In this document: positions 1 to 7,176 of the stretch, piece after piece
Numbering within the stretch: the stretch's first letter is position 1
How the letters are laid out: each line of letters starts with the position of its first letter
DNA from: DASWTL01 sp036405495
Lineage (GTDB): Bacteria; Bacteroidota; Bacteroidia; Sphingobacteriales; Sphingobacteriaceae
Direction of reading: 5' to 3'
Assembly (NCBI GenBank): GCA_036405495.1
Contig: DASWXL010000205.1
Span: 1-7,320 of the forward strand
Length of the DNA stretch: 7,320 nt
Notes under the pieces: model-generated
Told to the model about the DNA's origin: nothing
Databases searched by the model: none
Seen by the model: the letters and a program-made list of their open reading frames with translations, nothing else
Made by a program: the position numbers and the translations under genes

Positions 1-1293
1 AATAACGTTTCGGCGGACGATCTTCTTACACTTATCTATACATCAGGCACGACCGGAACCCCCAAGGGCGTGATATTGACGCACGAGAACCTGTTGGCGA
101 ACGTAAAAGCATCCGCCGTTCTTTATCCCAGACATTTTACCAGAGCGTTAAGCTTCCTTCCTCTCTGCCATATTTTCGAGCGGATGGTCGTATATATGTA
201 TTTTTATCTCGGCATTTCTGTTTATTATGCCGAAAGTCTGGATACCATCGTGGCCGACATCAACGACGTCAAGCCACATGGCTTTACTACAGTTCCAAGG
301 CTCCTTGAAAAAGTTTACGACCGCATTGTGGCAAAGGGAACGGCGCTGACAGGTATAAAAAGGAAGTTATTTTTCTGGGCTCTGGACCTCGGATTACGCT
401 ATGAACTTTACGGCAAGAACGGGGTATGGTACGAGATGCAGCTTTTTCTGGCCAATAAGCTGATATTCAAAAAGTGGAGAGAGGCGTTGGGTGGCAACAT
501 TGTTGCGATCGTGTCCGGTGGCGCGGCATTGCAGCCCAGGCTGGCGAAGGTGTTCTGGGCGGCGAAAATTCCGGTGATGGAAGGCTACGGGCTTACGGAG
601 ACTTCTCCGGTTATTGCAGTGAACGGCCTGGAGGCAGGGCAGATCATGTTCGGAACCGTTGGTAAACCTTTAAGCAACGTGGAGGTCAGGATTGCGGAGG
701 ATGGTGAAGTGCTTTGCAAAGGCCCTAGTGTCATGAAAGGATACTACCGCAGGCCCGACTTAACGGCTGATGTGATCGACGCTGATGGATTCTTTCATAC
801 CGGGGATATCGGGGTGCTCACACCAGATGGATTTTTGCGCATTACCGACCGTAAGAAGGAGATCTTTAAGACCGCAGGCGGCAAATATATCGCCCCGCAG
901 ATGCTTGAGAATAAATTTAAGGAGTCAACCCTGATAGAACAAGTGCTCGTTGTCGGAGAAAATCGTAAATTTCCTTCGGCATTGATAGTGCCTGCGTTTC
1001 CGGCGCTGGAAGAATGGTGCCGTGCTGAGGGACTGTCGTTCACGTCGCGGGATGAGATGGTGAGGAGCCCGCGGGTTATCGGGATGTATGAGAACGAAAT
1101 TGACCGCTTTAATCAGGAATTCGGGAAGTGGGAGCAGGTGAAGAAGATCGTTCTGCTTTCAAAAGAATGGACCATAGACGGCGGCGAAATGACACCTAAA
1201 CTGAGTTTGAAACGAAAAGTTATCTTAGAGCGTAACCAAAGCCTTATTGACAATATTTATAAAAATGCTGAACAGATCGAATTGCTCAAATAA
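1..1293 (+). CDS. Long-chain acyl-CoA synthetase (AMP-forming, FAA1/FadD type), 5'-truncated by window edge
   Basis: It activates long-chain fatty acids to acyl-CoA through an acyl-AMP intermediate, feeding beta-oxidation or lipid synthesis. It is probably cytosolic or on the inner face of the membrane. The reading frame is open from base 1, so the GTG at 70 is an internal valine inside the ATP-binding motif, not a start. Numbering visible residues from base 1, the sequence shows the phosphate-binding motif YTSGTTGTPKG (13-23), SFLPLCHIFER (51-61), the adenylate motif EGYGLTETSP (194-203), FHTGD (265-269, Asp for the ATP ribose), the hinge DRKKEIFKTAGGKYI (283-297) and the C-terminal TPKLSLKRK stretch (398-406). 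About 430 residues are present; the family usually has close to 600, so roughly the first 160-170 are missing. The C-terminus looks complete and overlaps the next gene by 29 nt. The family is certain; chain-length preference cannot be read from sequence. Confidence 0.95.
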   Translation, partial: NNVSADDLLTLIYTSGTTGTPKGVILTHENLLANVKASAVLYPRHFTRALSFLPLCHIFERMVVYMYFYLGISVYYAESLDTIVADINDVKPHGFTTVPRLLEKVYDRIVAKGTALTGIKRKLFFWALDLGLRYELYGKNGVWYEMQLFLANKLIFKKWREALGGNIVAIVSGGAALQPRLAKVFWAAKIPVMEGYGLTETSPVIAVNGLEAGQIMFGTVGKPLSNVEVRIAEDGEVLCKGPSVMKGYYRRPDLTADVIDADGFFHTGDIGVLTPDGFLRITDRKKEIFKTAGGKYIAPQMLENKFKESTLIEQVLVVGENRKFPSALIVPAFPALEEWCRAEGLSFTSRDEMVRSPRVIGMYENEIDRFNQEFGKWEQVKKIVLLSKEWTIDGGEMTPKLSLKRKVILERNQSLIDNIYKNAEQIELLK

Positions 1294-1372
1294 AAACTAC
1301 ACCAACAAGAATTTATTATCTGTCTTTTTCCTGGTCGTTATTCTTTCGTTATTAACGATCGTTCCTTCCTGC
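1265..1372 (+). other. Signal peptide of Ggt, possible lipoprotein signal
   Basis: The first ~35 residues of Ggt have a 16-residue n-region with two lysines and several asparagines, then a hydrophobic core at about residues 17-33 (LLSVFFLVVILSLLTIV), then PSC with Cys at residue 36. The Cys position suggests signal peptidase II processing and lipid attachment, but Pro at -2 departs from the usual lipobox. Signal peptidase I cleavage a few residues further on, around VSG/Q, is also possible. Export is confident; the lipoprotein reading is not. Confidence 0.65.
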
Positions 1373-3010
1373 GTAAGCGGCCAGTTAGGTCAGAAAGCCA
1401 GTTCGGAATATCGCAATGGAATGGTGGTCTCTGCACATCCCCAGGCTTCGGCGGTGGGAATTGAAATTTTGAAGAAGGGTGGAAATGCGGTTGATGCTGC
1501 CGTTGCAGTTCAGTTCGCACTTGCGGTTGTATATCCTAATGCGGGCAATATCGGCGGCGGAGGATTTTTCGTTTACCGGTCGGGCGGCGGACAAACTGCA
1601 ACTCTTGACTTCCGTGAAAAGGCGCCGGGGAAGGCATCGCGTGATATGTATCTTGATGCTTCCGGTAATCCGATAACGGACAAGAGTTTGTACGGCCATC
1701 TTGCCGCCGGAGTTCCGGGCAGCGTCGACGGAATGGTTAAAGCACATCAGAAATTTGGAAAGCTCAAATGGGCAGATGTGGTTCAGCCGGCCGTAAACCT
1801 GGCGAAGAACGGCTTTACGATAACCGAAATGCAGGCCCGGGAATTGAATGGTAACCAAAAATCTTTTAAGAAGTACAATCCCGGAAAGGAATATTTTGTT
1901 CGTGAAGGCGAATATAGGGCTGGGGAGGTGGTTAAACAACCTGATCTCGCAAAGACGTTCGAACTAATCCGTGACAAAGGTCGCGATGGATTTTATGATG
2001 GTGAGGTTGCGGCGCTGATCGTAGCTGAAATGAAGAGCGGCGGCGGTTTAATCAGCAGGGAGGATCTGAGAAATTATGAGGCCGTATGGCGGGATCCGAT
2101 CATAGGCGACTACAAAGACTATAAGATCATTACAATGCCGCCACCATCCAGCGGTGGTATTGCCCTGATGCAATTGCTCAAATCAGTAGAGACCTATCCG
2201 TTAAAAAGGTGGGGGCATAATTCAGATTCGACGGTGCAGGTCATGGTTGAAGCCGAAAGAAGGGTTTACGCCGACCGTGCGACGCATCTGGGCGATCCGG
2301 ATTTTTATAGGGTTCCTCAACAACAACTCATAACATCAGCCTACTCCCGTGCCAGAATGAATGATTTTAATTGGGAAAAGGCCACTATCAGCTCGGATAT
2401 CAAAGCCGGTGATGCCGCTCCTTTCGAAAGTACCGAAACAACGCATTTTTCTATTGTTGACCGCGAAGGCAATGCCGTTTCAGTAACCACAACCCTGAAC
2501 GGATCTTATGGCTCGAAGGTTTTTGTTAAAGGCGCAGGGTTCCTGCTGAATAATGAGATGGATGATTTTTCGGTGAAACCGGGATCGCCGAATATGTATG
2601 GCCTGGTTGGCGGGGAGGCAAATGCTATTGCGCCGGGAAAACGTATGCTTAGCTCCATGACGCCTACTATTGTTGAGAAGAATGGTGACCTCTTTATGGT
2701 TGTTGGCACTCCCGGGGGCTCTACGATCATTACTTCTGTTTTTCAAACCATCCTGAATGTGATCGAATTTGACAAATCTATGCAGGCAGCGGTAAATGCG
2801 AAACGTTTCCATCATCAATGGCTTCCTGACAACGTGAGGACCGAAAAAGAAGCGCTGGACAGTTTGACTCTCCATACGCTTAAGCAGAAAGGCTATCAGA
2901 TCCTTGAAGGGGGTAATATCGGACGTGTTGATGCGATCCTGAAAACCAGGTGGGGGTATTACCAGGGGGGAGCAGATCCACGGGGCGACGATACAGCTAT
3001 CGGCTGGTAA
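1265..3010 (+). CDS. ggt: Gamma-glutamyltransferase (glutathione hydrolase), exported proenzyme
   Basis: It cleaves or transfers the gamma-glutamyl group of glutathione and related peptides outside the cytoplasm. It is an Ntn-hydrolase made as a proenzyme that cuts itself into large and small subunits. The ATG at 1265 gives 581 residues, very near the E. coli enzyme (580), and keeps a signal peptide; a TTG at 1247 in the same frame would only add six residues. Seen: the N-terminal GMVVSAHPQAS and GGNAVDAAVA motifs, the substrate Arg in DFREKAP (R117), and the self-cleavage/catalytic Thr in E|TTHFSIVD (T392). Further on are NNEMDDFSVKPG, a lid-loop stretch NMYGLVGGEANA, the RMLSSMTPT serine pair, the TPGGSTIIT oxyanion Gly pair and RFHHQWLPD. 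All key residues are present, so it should be active. The start lies inside the end of the synthetase gene, which suggests co-transcription and coupled translation. A hairpin follows its stop. Confidence 0.96.
   Translation: MLNRSNCSNKNYTNKNLLSVFFLVVILSLLTIVPSCVSGQLGQKASSEYRNGMVVSAHPQASAVGIEILKKGGNAVDAAVAVQFALAVVYPNAGNIGGGGFFVYRSGGGQTATLDFREKAPGKASRDMYLDASGNPITDKSLYGHLAAGVPGSVDGMVKAHQKFGKLKWADVVQPAVNLAKNGFTITEMQARELNGNQKSFKKYNPGKEYFVREGEYRAGEVVKQPDLAKTFELIRDKGRDGFYDGEVAALIVAEMKSGGGLISREDLRNYEAVWRDPIIGDYKDYKIITMPPPSSGGIALMQLLKSVETYPLKRWGHNSDSTVQVMVEAERRVYADRATHLGDPDFYRVPQQQLITSAYSRARMNDFNWEKATISSDIKAGDAAPFESTETTHFSIVDREGNAVSVTTTLNGSYGSKVFVKGAGFLLNNEMDDFSVKPGSPNMYGLVGGEANAIAPGKRMLSSMTPTIVEKNGDLFMVVGTPGGSTIITSVFQTILNVIEFDKSMQAAVNAKRFHHQWLPDNVRTEKEALDSLTLHTLKQKGYQILEGGNIGRVDAILKTRWGYYQGGADPRGDDTAIGW
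2435..2440 (+). other. Ggt autoproteolytic cleavage site (Glu391/Thr392)
   Basis: These two codons are Glu and the Thr that begins TTHFSIVD. By alignment from memory with E. coli Ggt (small subunit beginning TTHYSVVD), cleavage before this Thr frees the N-terminal nucleophile of the ~190-residue small subunit. The codon for Thr is at 2438-2440. Confidence 0.88.
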
Positions 3011-3026
3011 ATGTGAATTTTAATTT

Positions 3027-3046
3027 ATGCTATGCTTGCATAGCAT
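3027..3046 (+). promoter_or_regulatory. Putative operator 1 (palindrome over the -33 element of marR)
   Basis: This 20-bp perfect dyad has a core CTATG-CTTG-CATAG (3030-3043). Its central four bases contain the TTG (3036-3038) that would serve as the -33 promoter element. It matches the second site at 3064-3083 in 15 of 20 positions, counted by hand. Its size and symmetry suit a dimeric MarR-type regulator. The binding protein is inferred from proximity only. Confidence 0.55.
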
Positions 3047-3051
3047 TTTTT
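3027..3051 (+). terminator. Inverted repeat plus T-run after ggt: weak intrinsic terminator
   Basis: A perfect 8-bp inverted repeat, ATGCTATG-CTTG-CATAGCAT (3027-3046), begins 16 nt after the ggt stop and runs into six T's (3046-3051). The shape is that of a Rho-independent terminator. The stem has only three G/C pairs and would be weak. The same sequence may mainly serve as a protein-binding site, because a related copy lies 37 bp downstream. Confidence 0.45.
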
Positions 3052-3066
3052 ATTTCAATAAATTTG
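3036..3066 (+). promoter_or_regulatory. Bacteroidota-type promoter of marR-fadNAE
   Basis: TTG at 3036-3038 is followed by a 20-nt spacer and then TAAATTTG at 3059-3066. This is an exact fit to the Bacteroidota -7 consensus TAnnTTTG with a -33 TTG at suitable spacing. Transcription would begin a few bases past 3070, leaving a leader of only about 15 nt before the marR ATG at 3087. Because the gene spacings downstream are 27, 3 and 22 nt, this is probably the promoter for the whole operon. Confidence 0.65.
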
Positions 3067-3083
3067 TTATGTATGCATAGTAT
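3064..3083 (+). promoter_or_regulatory. Putative operator 2 (palindrome over -7 element and transcription start)
   Basis: This imperfect dyad reads TTGTTATG-TATG-CATAGTAT, with core TTATG-N4-CATAG at 3067-3080. It shares 15 of 20 positions with operator 1 at a centre-to-centre distance of 37 bp. It overlaps the last bases of the -7 element and the expected start of transcription and ends three bases before the marR ATG, so a bound protein should block initiation. Confidence 0.55.
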
Positions 3084-3086
3084 CGA

Positions 3087-3539
3087 ATGAAGCAGGAAGA
3101 GACGATAGATTATTTCCTTAAGGTGGTTTGGCAATCTGTAGCTAACTCATACAATCAGATCGCCTCAGGCTTTGGTATCACACAGGCTCTGGGTTATGCA
3201 CTGATCAATATTCATGAAGAGGGAACGCCGGTGTCTCAGATAGCTTCGTTAATGGGAGTGAAATCTACCAGCTTGTCGCGTATGCTGAACAACATGGAGG
3301 AACTGGGGCTGATCTACCGGGAAGGCAATCAGGCGGATAAACGCTCCGTAAAAATTTTTCTTACCGACTTTGGTAAAGAAAAGCGCCAGATAGCTAAAGA
3401 GGTGGTTCGCAGATTTAACGAATACCTGAATGCTCATATTCCCGAATCCGAACGGGTGCAGCTTATTAAAACGCTTAGCAGGGTCAATCAGCTGACCTTA
3501 GCCTATAATGACCAGAACATGGGGAAGCATAAATCGTAA
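3087..3539 (+). CDS. MarR-family winged-helix regulator, probable beta-oxidation regulator
   Basis: This is a 150-residue DNA-binding protein of the MarR family, which act as dimers and usually repress their own operon until a small ligand binds. Helical N- and C-terminal parts form the dimer interface. The winged helix-turn-helix spans about residues 46-93: TPVSQIASLMGVKSTSLSRML is the helix-turn-helix with recognition helix around 57-70, and the wing carries the family signature DKRSVKIFLTDFGKE (D84, R86). The ATG at 3087 is the first in frame after the promoter and gives normal family length; it has no Shine-Dalgarno sequence. The gene is 27 nt ahead of fadN, and the two palindromes in its promoter suggest autoregulation. 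Control of the downstream fatty-acid genes by an acyl-CoA or fatty-acid ligand is an inference from location. I recall similar MarR genes ahead of beta-oxidation genes in other Bacteroidota, but I cannot verify that here. Confidence 0.92.
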   Translation: MKQEETIDYFLKVVWQSVANSYNQIASGFGITQALGYALINIHEEGTPVSQIASLMGVKSTSLSRMLNNMEELGLIYREGNQADKRSVKIFLTDFGKEKRQIAKEVVRRFNEYLNAHIPESERVQLIKTLSRVNQLTLAYNDQNMGKHKS

Positions 3540-3566
3540 AAATTTGAACTTTCAAACATTCATCAT

Positions 3567-5969
3567 ATGAATCGAAGTATAAAAAAGGTAGCAGTTTTAG
3601 GATCGGGTATCATGGGTTCCCGTATTGCCTGTCACTTTGCAAACATCGGCGTTGAAGTTTTGCTGTTGGATATCGTTCCAACGGAGCTGAAGGAGGACGA
3701 CTCCGATACCCTGACTGCCGTAAGTAAGGTCGAAAGGAATAAGATCGTAAACAGCGCATTGGAGTTTGCCGTCAAATCAAATCCTTCGCCGGTCTACTCA
3801 AAAAAAGTATTGAACCGGATCACAACCGGCAACTTTGAGGACAACATGAAGGATATCGCCTCATCCGATTGGACGATCGAGGTCGTGGTAGAGAACCTTG
3901 ATATTAAGAGGAAGATATACGACCAGGTGGAACAATACCGTAAGCCCGGGACTTTGATCACTTCGAATACTTCGGGTATTCCTATCCATTTGATGGCTGA
4001 GGGACGGAGCGACGATTTCAGAGCCCACTTTTGCGGTACGCACTTTTTTAATCCGCCTCGCTATCTGCGGCTTCTGGAGATCATCCCTACTCCGGAAACC
4101 CAACCGGAGATCGTCGATTTCCTGTTAGCGTACGGAGATAAGTTTTTGGGTAAAACGACAGTCCTTTGTAAGGATACACCTGCATTTATCGCTAACCGGG
4201 TTGGGGTTTACAGTATTATGGCCCTGCTCCATCTGGTTGAAAAAATGGATTTGACGGTCGAGGAAGTTGATAAATTTACCGGACCGGTTCTTGGGCGCCC
4301 CAAGTCGGCTACATTCCGCACCACGGACGTCGTAGGACTCGACACGATGATCAATGTCGCAAACGGCCTTTATCAAAATCTTCCCGATGACAAATCGCGC
4401 GAGCTCTTCAAACTACCCCGGTATGTAAAAAGCATGCAGGAGAATAAATGGTTGGGCGACAAGACCGGTCAGGGCTTTTATAAGAAGATCAAAGGACCGG
4501 ACGGAAGAAGCGAAATTCTTGCGCTGGACCTGAAAACGTTAGAATACAAGCCGCAACAAAAAGTAAGGTCCGCTACACTGGAGGCTACCAAGCCGGTTGA
4601 GGATCTTCGGGAACGGATGAAGGTCTATGCAAAGGGGACCGATAAGGCTGCTGAGTTTTTCCGCACTTCCTTTTACGGGCTTTTTGAATATGTTTCCGAT
4701 CGCATTCCCGGGATATCCGACGAGCTTTATCGCATAGATGATGCCATGCGTGCAGGCTTTGGCTGGGAGCTCGGGCCGTTCGAGGTTTGGGATGCGCTTG
4801 GTGTTCCCGGGACGGTTGAATCAATGCGAGGATATCAGAATCAGGCGGCGCCGTGGGTGCTGAAAATGATCGAAAGCGGATGTACGTCGTTCTATAAAAT
4901 TGAAAACGGCGTTAAGAAATATTATGATATCCCGTCAGGTGCCTACAAGCCGGTTCCGGGCAGGGAAGGTTTTATCGTTCTCGATAATATCCGGCCCACC
5001 CGGACCGTCTGGAAGAATTCGGGCACCACGATTACCGATCTTGGTGACGGCATCCTGAACCTGGAGTTCCATACTAAAATGAACACGATAGGCGGGGAGG
5101 TTATCCAGGGGATCAATAAGGCGATCGACCTTGCGGAGAAGGATTTTCGCGGCTTGGTGATCGGAAACGACGGCGCCAATTTTTCTGCGGGCGCCAATGT
5201 CGGAATGATCTTCATGATGGCCATTGAGCAGGATTGGGACGAGATCAATATGGCTGTTAAGATGTTCCAGAATACGTCCATGCGCTTGCGATATTCATCC
5301 GTGCCGGTGGTGATCGCTCCTCATAATCTGACGCTCGGCGGTGGCTGTGAATTTTGCCTTCATGCCGACCATGTTCAGCTCAATGCCGAAACGTATATGG
5401 GATTAGTGGAATTTGGTGTGGGACTTATACCCGGAGGCGGCGGAACGAAGGAATTTGCTTTGAGGGCTTCCGATGAATTCCGGGAAGGGCAGATCGAGCA
5501 AAATGTGCTGAAAGACCGGTTCCTTACCATCGGAATGGCCAAAGTGTCAACATCAGGTGAGGAGGCTTTTGAATTGGGATATCTGCAAAAGGAAAAGTAC
5601 AGCATTACGATGAACCGTAACCGGCTGATCACGGATGCGAAAGAGAAGGCGATCGAACTGGCCGAAGCCGGCTATACAAAGCCTGTCCAGCGAAAAGATA
5701 TCAAAGTGCTTGGCAAGCAGGGGCTGGGGATCGTTTATGCCGGAGCTAATTCTATGTATGCCGGAAAGTTCATTTCGGAGCATGACAAGAAAATATCAGA
5801 GAAACTCGGCTATGTAATGTGCGGGGGGGATCTGTCGCAACCTACATTCGTTACCGAACAATATCTGCTCGACCTGGAACGCGAAGCATTTCTATCGCTT
5901 TGCGGCGAACGAAAGACGCTGGAGCGGATTCAGAGCATATTAACCAAGGGAAAACCATTAAGAAACTAG
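3567..5969 (+). CDS. fadN: Bifunctional 3-hydroxyacyl-CoA dehydrogenase / enoyl-CoA hydratase (FadN type)
   Basis: It catalyses the two middle steps of beta-oxidation: hydration of trans-2-enoyl-CoA and NAD-dependent oxidation of L-3-hydroxyacyl-CoA. The protein has 800 residues, close to B. subtilis FadN (~790). Domain order: NAD-binding Rossmann fold (about 6-200, GSGIMG at 12-17), first dehydrogenase C-domain (~200-305), a second, degenerate C-domain (~360-425), then a crotonase-fold hydratase (~485-690) and a C-terminal helical tail. Dehydrogenase residues matching the classic enzyme are S136, H159 and E171 (12 apart, in HFFNPPRYLRLLE) and N210. Hydratase residues are the oxyanion stretch NFSAGANVG (538-546), E595 in GGGCE and E615 in GLVEFGVGLIPGGGG; the 20-residue spacing equals that of the two catalytic Glu in rat mitochondrial hydratase. 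Both activities therefore look intact. The order is reversed relative to E. coli FadB. It lies 27 nt after marR and 3 nt before the thiolase. Confidence 0.95.
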   Translation: MNRSIKKVAVLGSGIMGSRIACHFANIGVEVLLLDIVPTELKEDDSDTLTAVSKVERNKIVNSALEFAVKSNPSPVYSKKVLNRITTGNFEDNMKDIASSDWTIEVVVENLDIKRKIYDQVEQYRKPGTLITSNTSGIPIHLMAEGRSDDFRAHFCGTHFFNPPRYLRLLEIIPTPETQPEIVDFLLAYGDKFLGKTTVLCKDTPAFIANRVGVYSIMALLHLVEKMDLTVEEVDKFTGPVLGRPKSATFRTTDVVGLDTMINVANGLYQNLPDDKSRELFKLPRYVKSMQENKWLGDKTGQGFYKKIKGPDGRSEILALDLKTLEYKPQQKVRSATLEATKPVEDLRERMKVYAKGTDKAAEFFRTSFYGLFEYVSDRIPGISDELYRIDDAMRAGFGWELGPFEVWDALGVPGTVESMRGYQNQAAPWVLKMIESGCTSFYKIENGVKKYYDIPSGAYKPVPGREGFIVLDNIRPTRTVWKNSGTTITDLGDGILNLEFHTKMNTIGGEVIQGINKAIDLAEKDFRGLVIGNDGANFSAGANVGMIFMMAIEQDWDEINMAVKMFQNTSMRLRYSSVPVVIAPHNLTLGGGCEFCLHADHVQLNAETYMGLVEFGVGLIPGGGGTKEFALRASDEFREGQIEQNVLKDRFLTIGMAKVSTSGEEAFELGYLQKEKYSITMNRNRLITDAKEKAIELAEAGYTKPVQRKDIKVLGKQGLGIVYAGANSMYAGKFISEHDKKISEKLGYVMCGGDLSQPTFVTEQYLLDLEREAFLSLCGERKTLERIQSILTKGKPLRN

Positions 5970-5972
5970 ACC

Positions 5973-7154
5973 ATGCAAGAAGCATATATCATAGCCGGTT
6001 ACAGAACCGCAGTAGGCAAGGCCCCGCGCGGAGTTTTTCGTTTTACCCGGCCCGATGATCTGGCCGCAGATGTGATTAAGCATCTGGTCGCCCAGGTTCC
6101 GAATCTCGATAAGGAGCAGATAGACGATGTGATCGTCGGAAACGCTACACCTGAAGCGGAACAGGGGCTGAACATCGCCAGAATGATATCTCTTATGGGC
6201 CTGGATACTGACAAGGTTCCCGGCGTTACTGTAAACAGATATTGTGCATCGGGACTCGAGACGATTGCCACCGCGGTAGCGAAGATCCGTTCCGGAATGG
6301 CAGACTGCATTGTTGCCGGCGGTGTTGAGATCATGTCAGGCATGCCTTTCGGCGGCTGGAAGATCATTCCGAATGCCGAGGTTGCCAAAACGCACCCGGA
6401 CTGGTACTGGGGTATGGGTTTAACGGCCGAAGCAGTCGCAAAAGAATACAGCATCAGCCGCGAAGATCAGGATGAGTTTGCCTATAACTCGCACCAAAAA
6501 GCGATCAGGGCTATCGAAAATGGCCACCTGAAAGCCGGTGTAGTTCCGATAACGGTTAAAGAAACGTATCTGGATGAAAATTTAAAAAAGAAAACCCGCG
6601 AGTATGTCGTGGATACGGATGAAGGTCCGCGGGCAGATACGTCTCTGGACAAGCTGGCAAAACTAAAACCTGTTTTTGCAGCCGGTGGTGTGGTCACAGC
6701 AGGCAATTCCTCCCAAACCTCAGATGGTGCCGCTTTTGTTCTCGTGGTTTCGGAAGGCATGCTGAAGCAGTTGAACGTTGAGCCAATTGCCCGCCTGGTA
6801 AGCTATTCGGTTGCCGGTGTTCCGCCCCGGATCATGGGAATTGGTCCAATCGAAGCAATTCCGGCTGCACTAAAAAAAGCAGGCATGAATAAAGATGAAC
6901 TGGACCTGATCGAACTGAATGAAGCTTTCGCGTCGCAGTCGCTGGCCATTGTTCGCGAACTTGGTCTTGATCAGAACAGGCTGAATGTGAACGGCGGAGC
7001 AATCGCTTTAGGTCATCCCCTGGGATGCACCGGAGCGAAGCTGACCGTTCAGATCCTGAACGAACTGAAGGCCCGCAATCAGAAATACGGTATGGTAACC
7101 ATGTGTGTGGGAACCGGGCAGGGGGCTGCAGGAATATTTGAACTATTGAACTAA
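5973..7154 (+). CDS. fadA: 3-ketoacyl-CoA thiolase / acetyl-CoA acyltransferase (FadA type)
   Basis: It performs the last step of beta-oxidation, CoA-dependent cleavage of 3-ketoacyl-CoA to acetyl-CoA and a shortened acyl-CoA. At 393 residues it has the normal thiolase length. Visible catalytic elements: nucleophile C91 in NRYCASGLETI, N316 in NEAFASQS, H348 in GGAIALGHPLGCTGAK and the acid/base C378 in TMCVGTGQGAAG. The N-terminus MQEAYIIAGYRTAVGK is the usual thiolase opening, supporting the ATG at 5973. The start is only 3 nt after the fadN stop and has no Shine-Dalgarno sequence, so translation is probably coupled and the protein may associate with FadN as a beta-oxidation pair. A biosynthetic acetoacetyl-CoA thiolase is the alternative, but the gene context makes the degradative role much more likely. 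Confidence 0.94.
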   Translation: MQEAYIIAGYRTAVGKAPRGVFRFTRPDDLAADVIKHLVAQVPNLDKEQIDDVIVGNATPEAEQGLNIARMISLMGLDTDKVPGVTVNRYCASGLETIATAVAKIRSGMADCIVAGGVEIMSGMPFGGWKIIPNAEVAKTHPDWYWGMGLTAEAVAKEYSISREDQDEFAYNSHQKAIRAIENGHLKAGVVPITVKETYLDENLKKKTREYVVDTDEGPRADTSLDKLAKLKPVFAAGGVVTAGNSSQTSDGAAFVLVVSEGMLKQLNVEPIARLVSYSVAGVPPRIMGIGPIEAIPAALKKAGMNKDELDLIELNEAFASQSLAIVRELGLDQNRLNVNGGAIALGHPLGCTGAKLTVQILNELKARNQKYGMVTMCVGTGQGAAGIFELLN

Positions 7155-7176
7155 CTTCTATTTAAACCTAAACAAA

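Noticed and set aside
70..1293. A complete 407-residue synthetase starting at GTG 70
   Set aside because: The frame is open upstream to base 1 and the codons before 70 encode the conserved YTSGTTGTPKG motif, so 70 is an internal valine and the gene is cut by the window edge.
1385..1939. 184-codon open frame on the - strand
   Set aside because: It lies antisense within ggt, which has full family conservation; the translated product shows no recognisable domain and is a codon-bias shadow.
3537..3546. TAAAAATTTG before fadN as a second TAnnTTTG promoter
   Set aside because: The required TA is not at the right distance from TTTG (AAAATTTG) and no palindrome or good -33 element accompanies it; fadN is more simply read from the marR promoter.
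5750..5764. CTATG-TATG resembling half of the operator motif
   Set aside because: Only the left half-site matches, the right half is CCGG-like, and it sits inside the fadN coding sequence where the codons explain it.
5819..6058. Open frame on + strand spanning the fadN/fadA junction
   Set aside because: It overlaps two well-supported genes in another frame and its product is low-complexity and Arg-rich with no family resemblance.
5999..6454. 151-codon open frame on the - strand
   Set aside because: It is antisense to the conserved thiolase N-terminal half; no domain or promoter seen.
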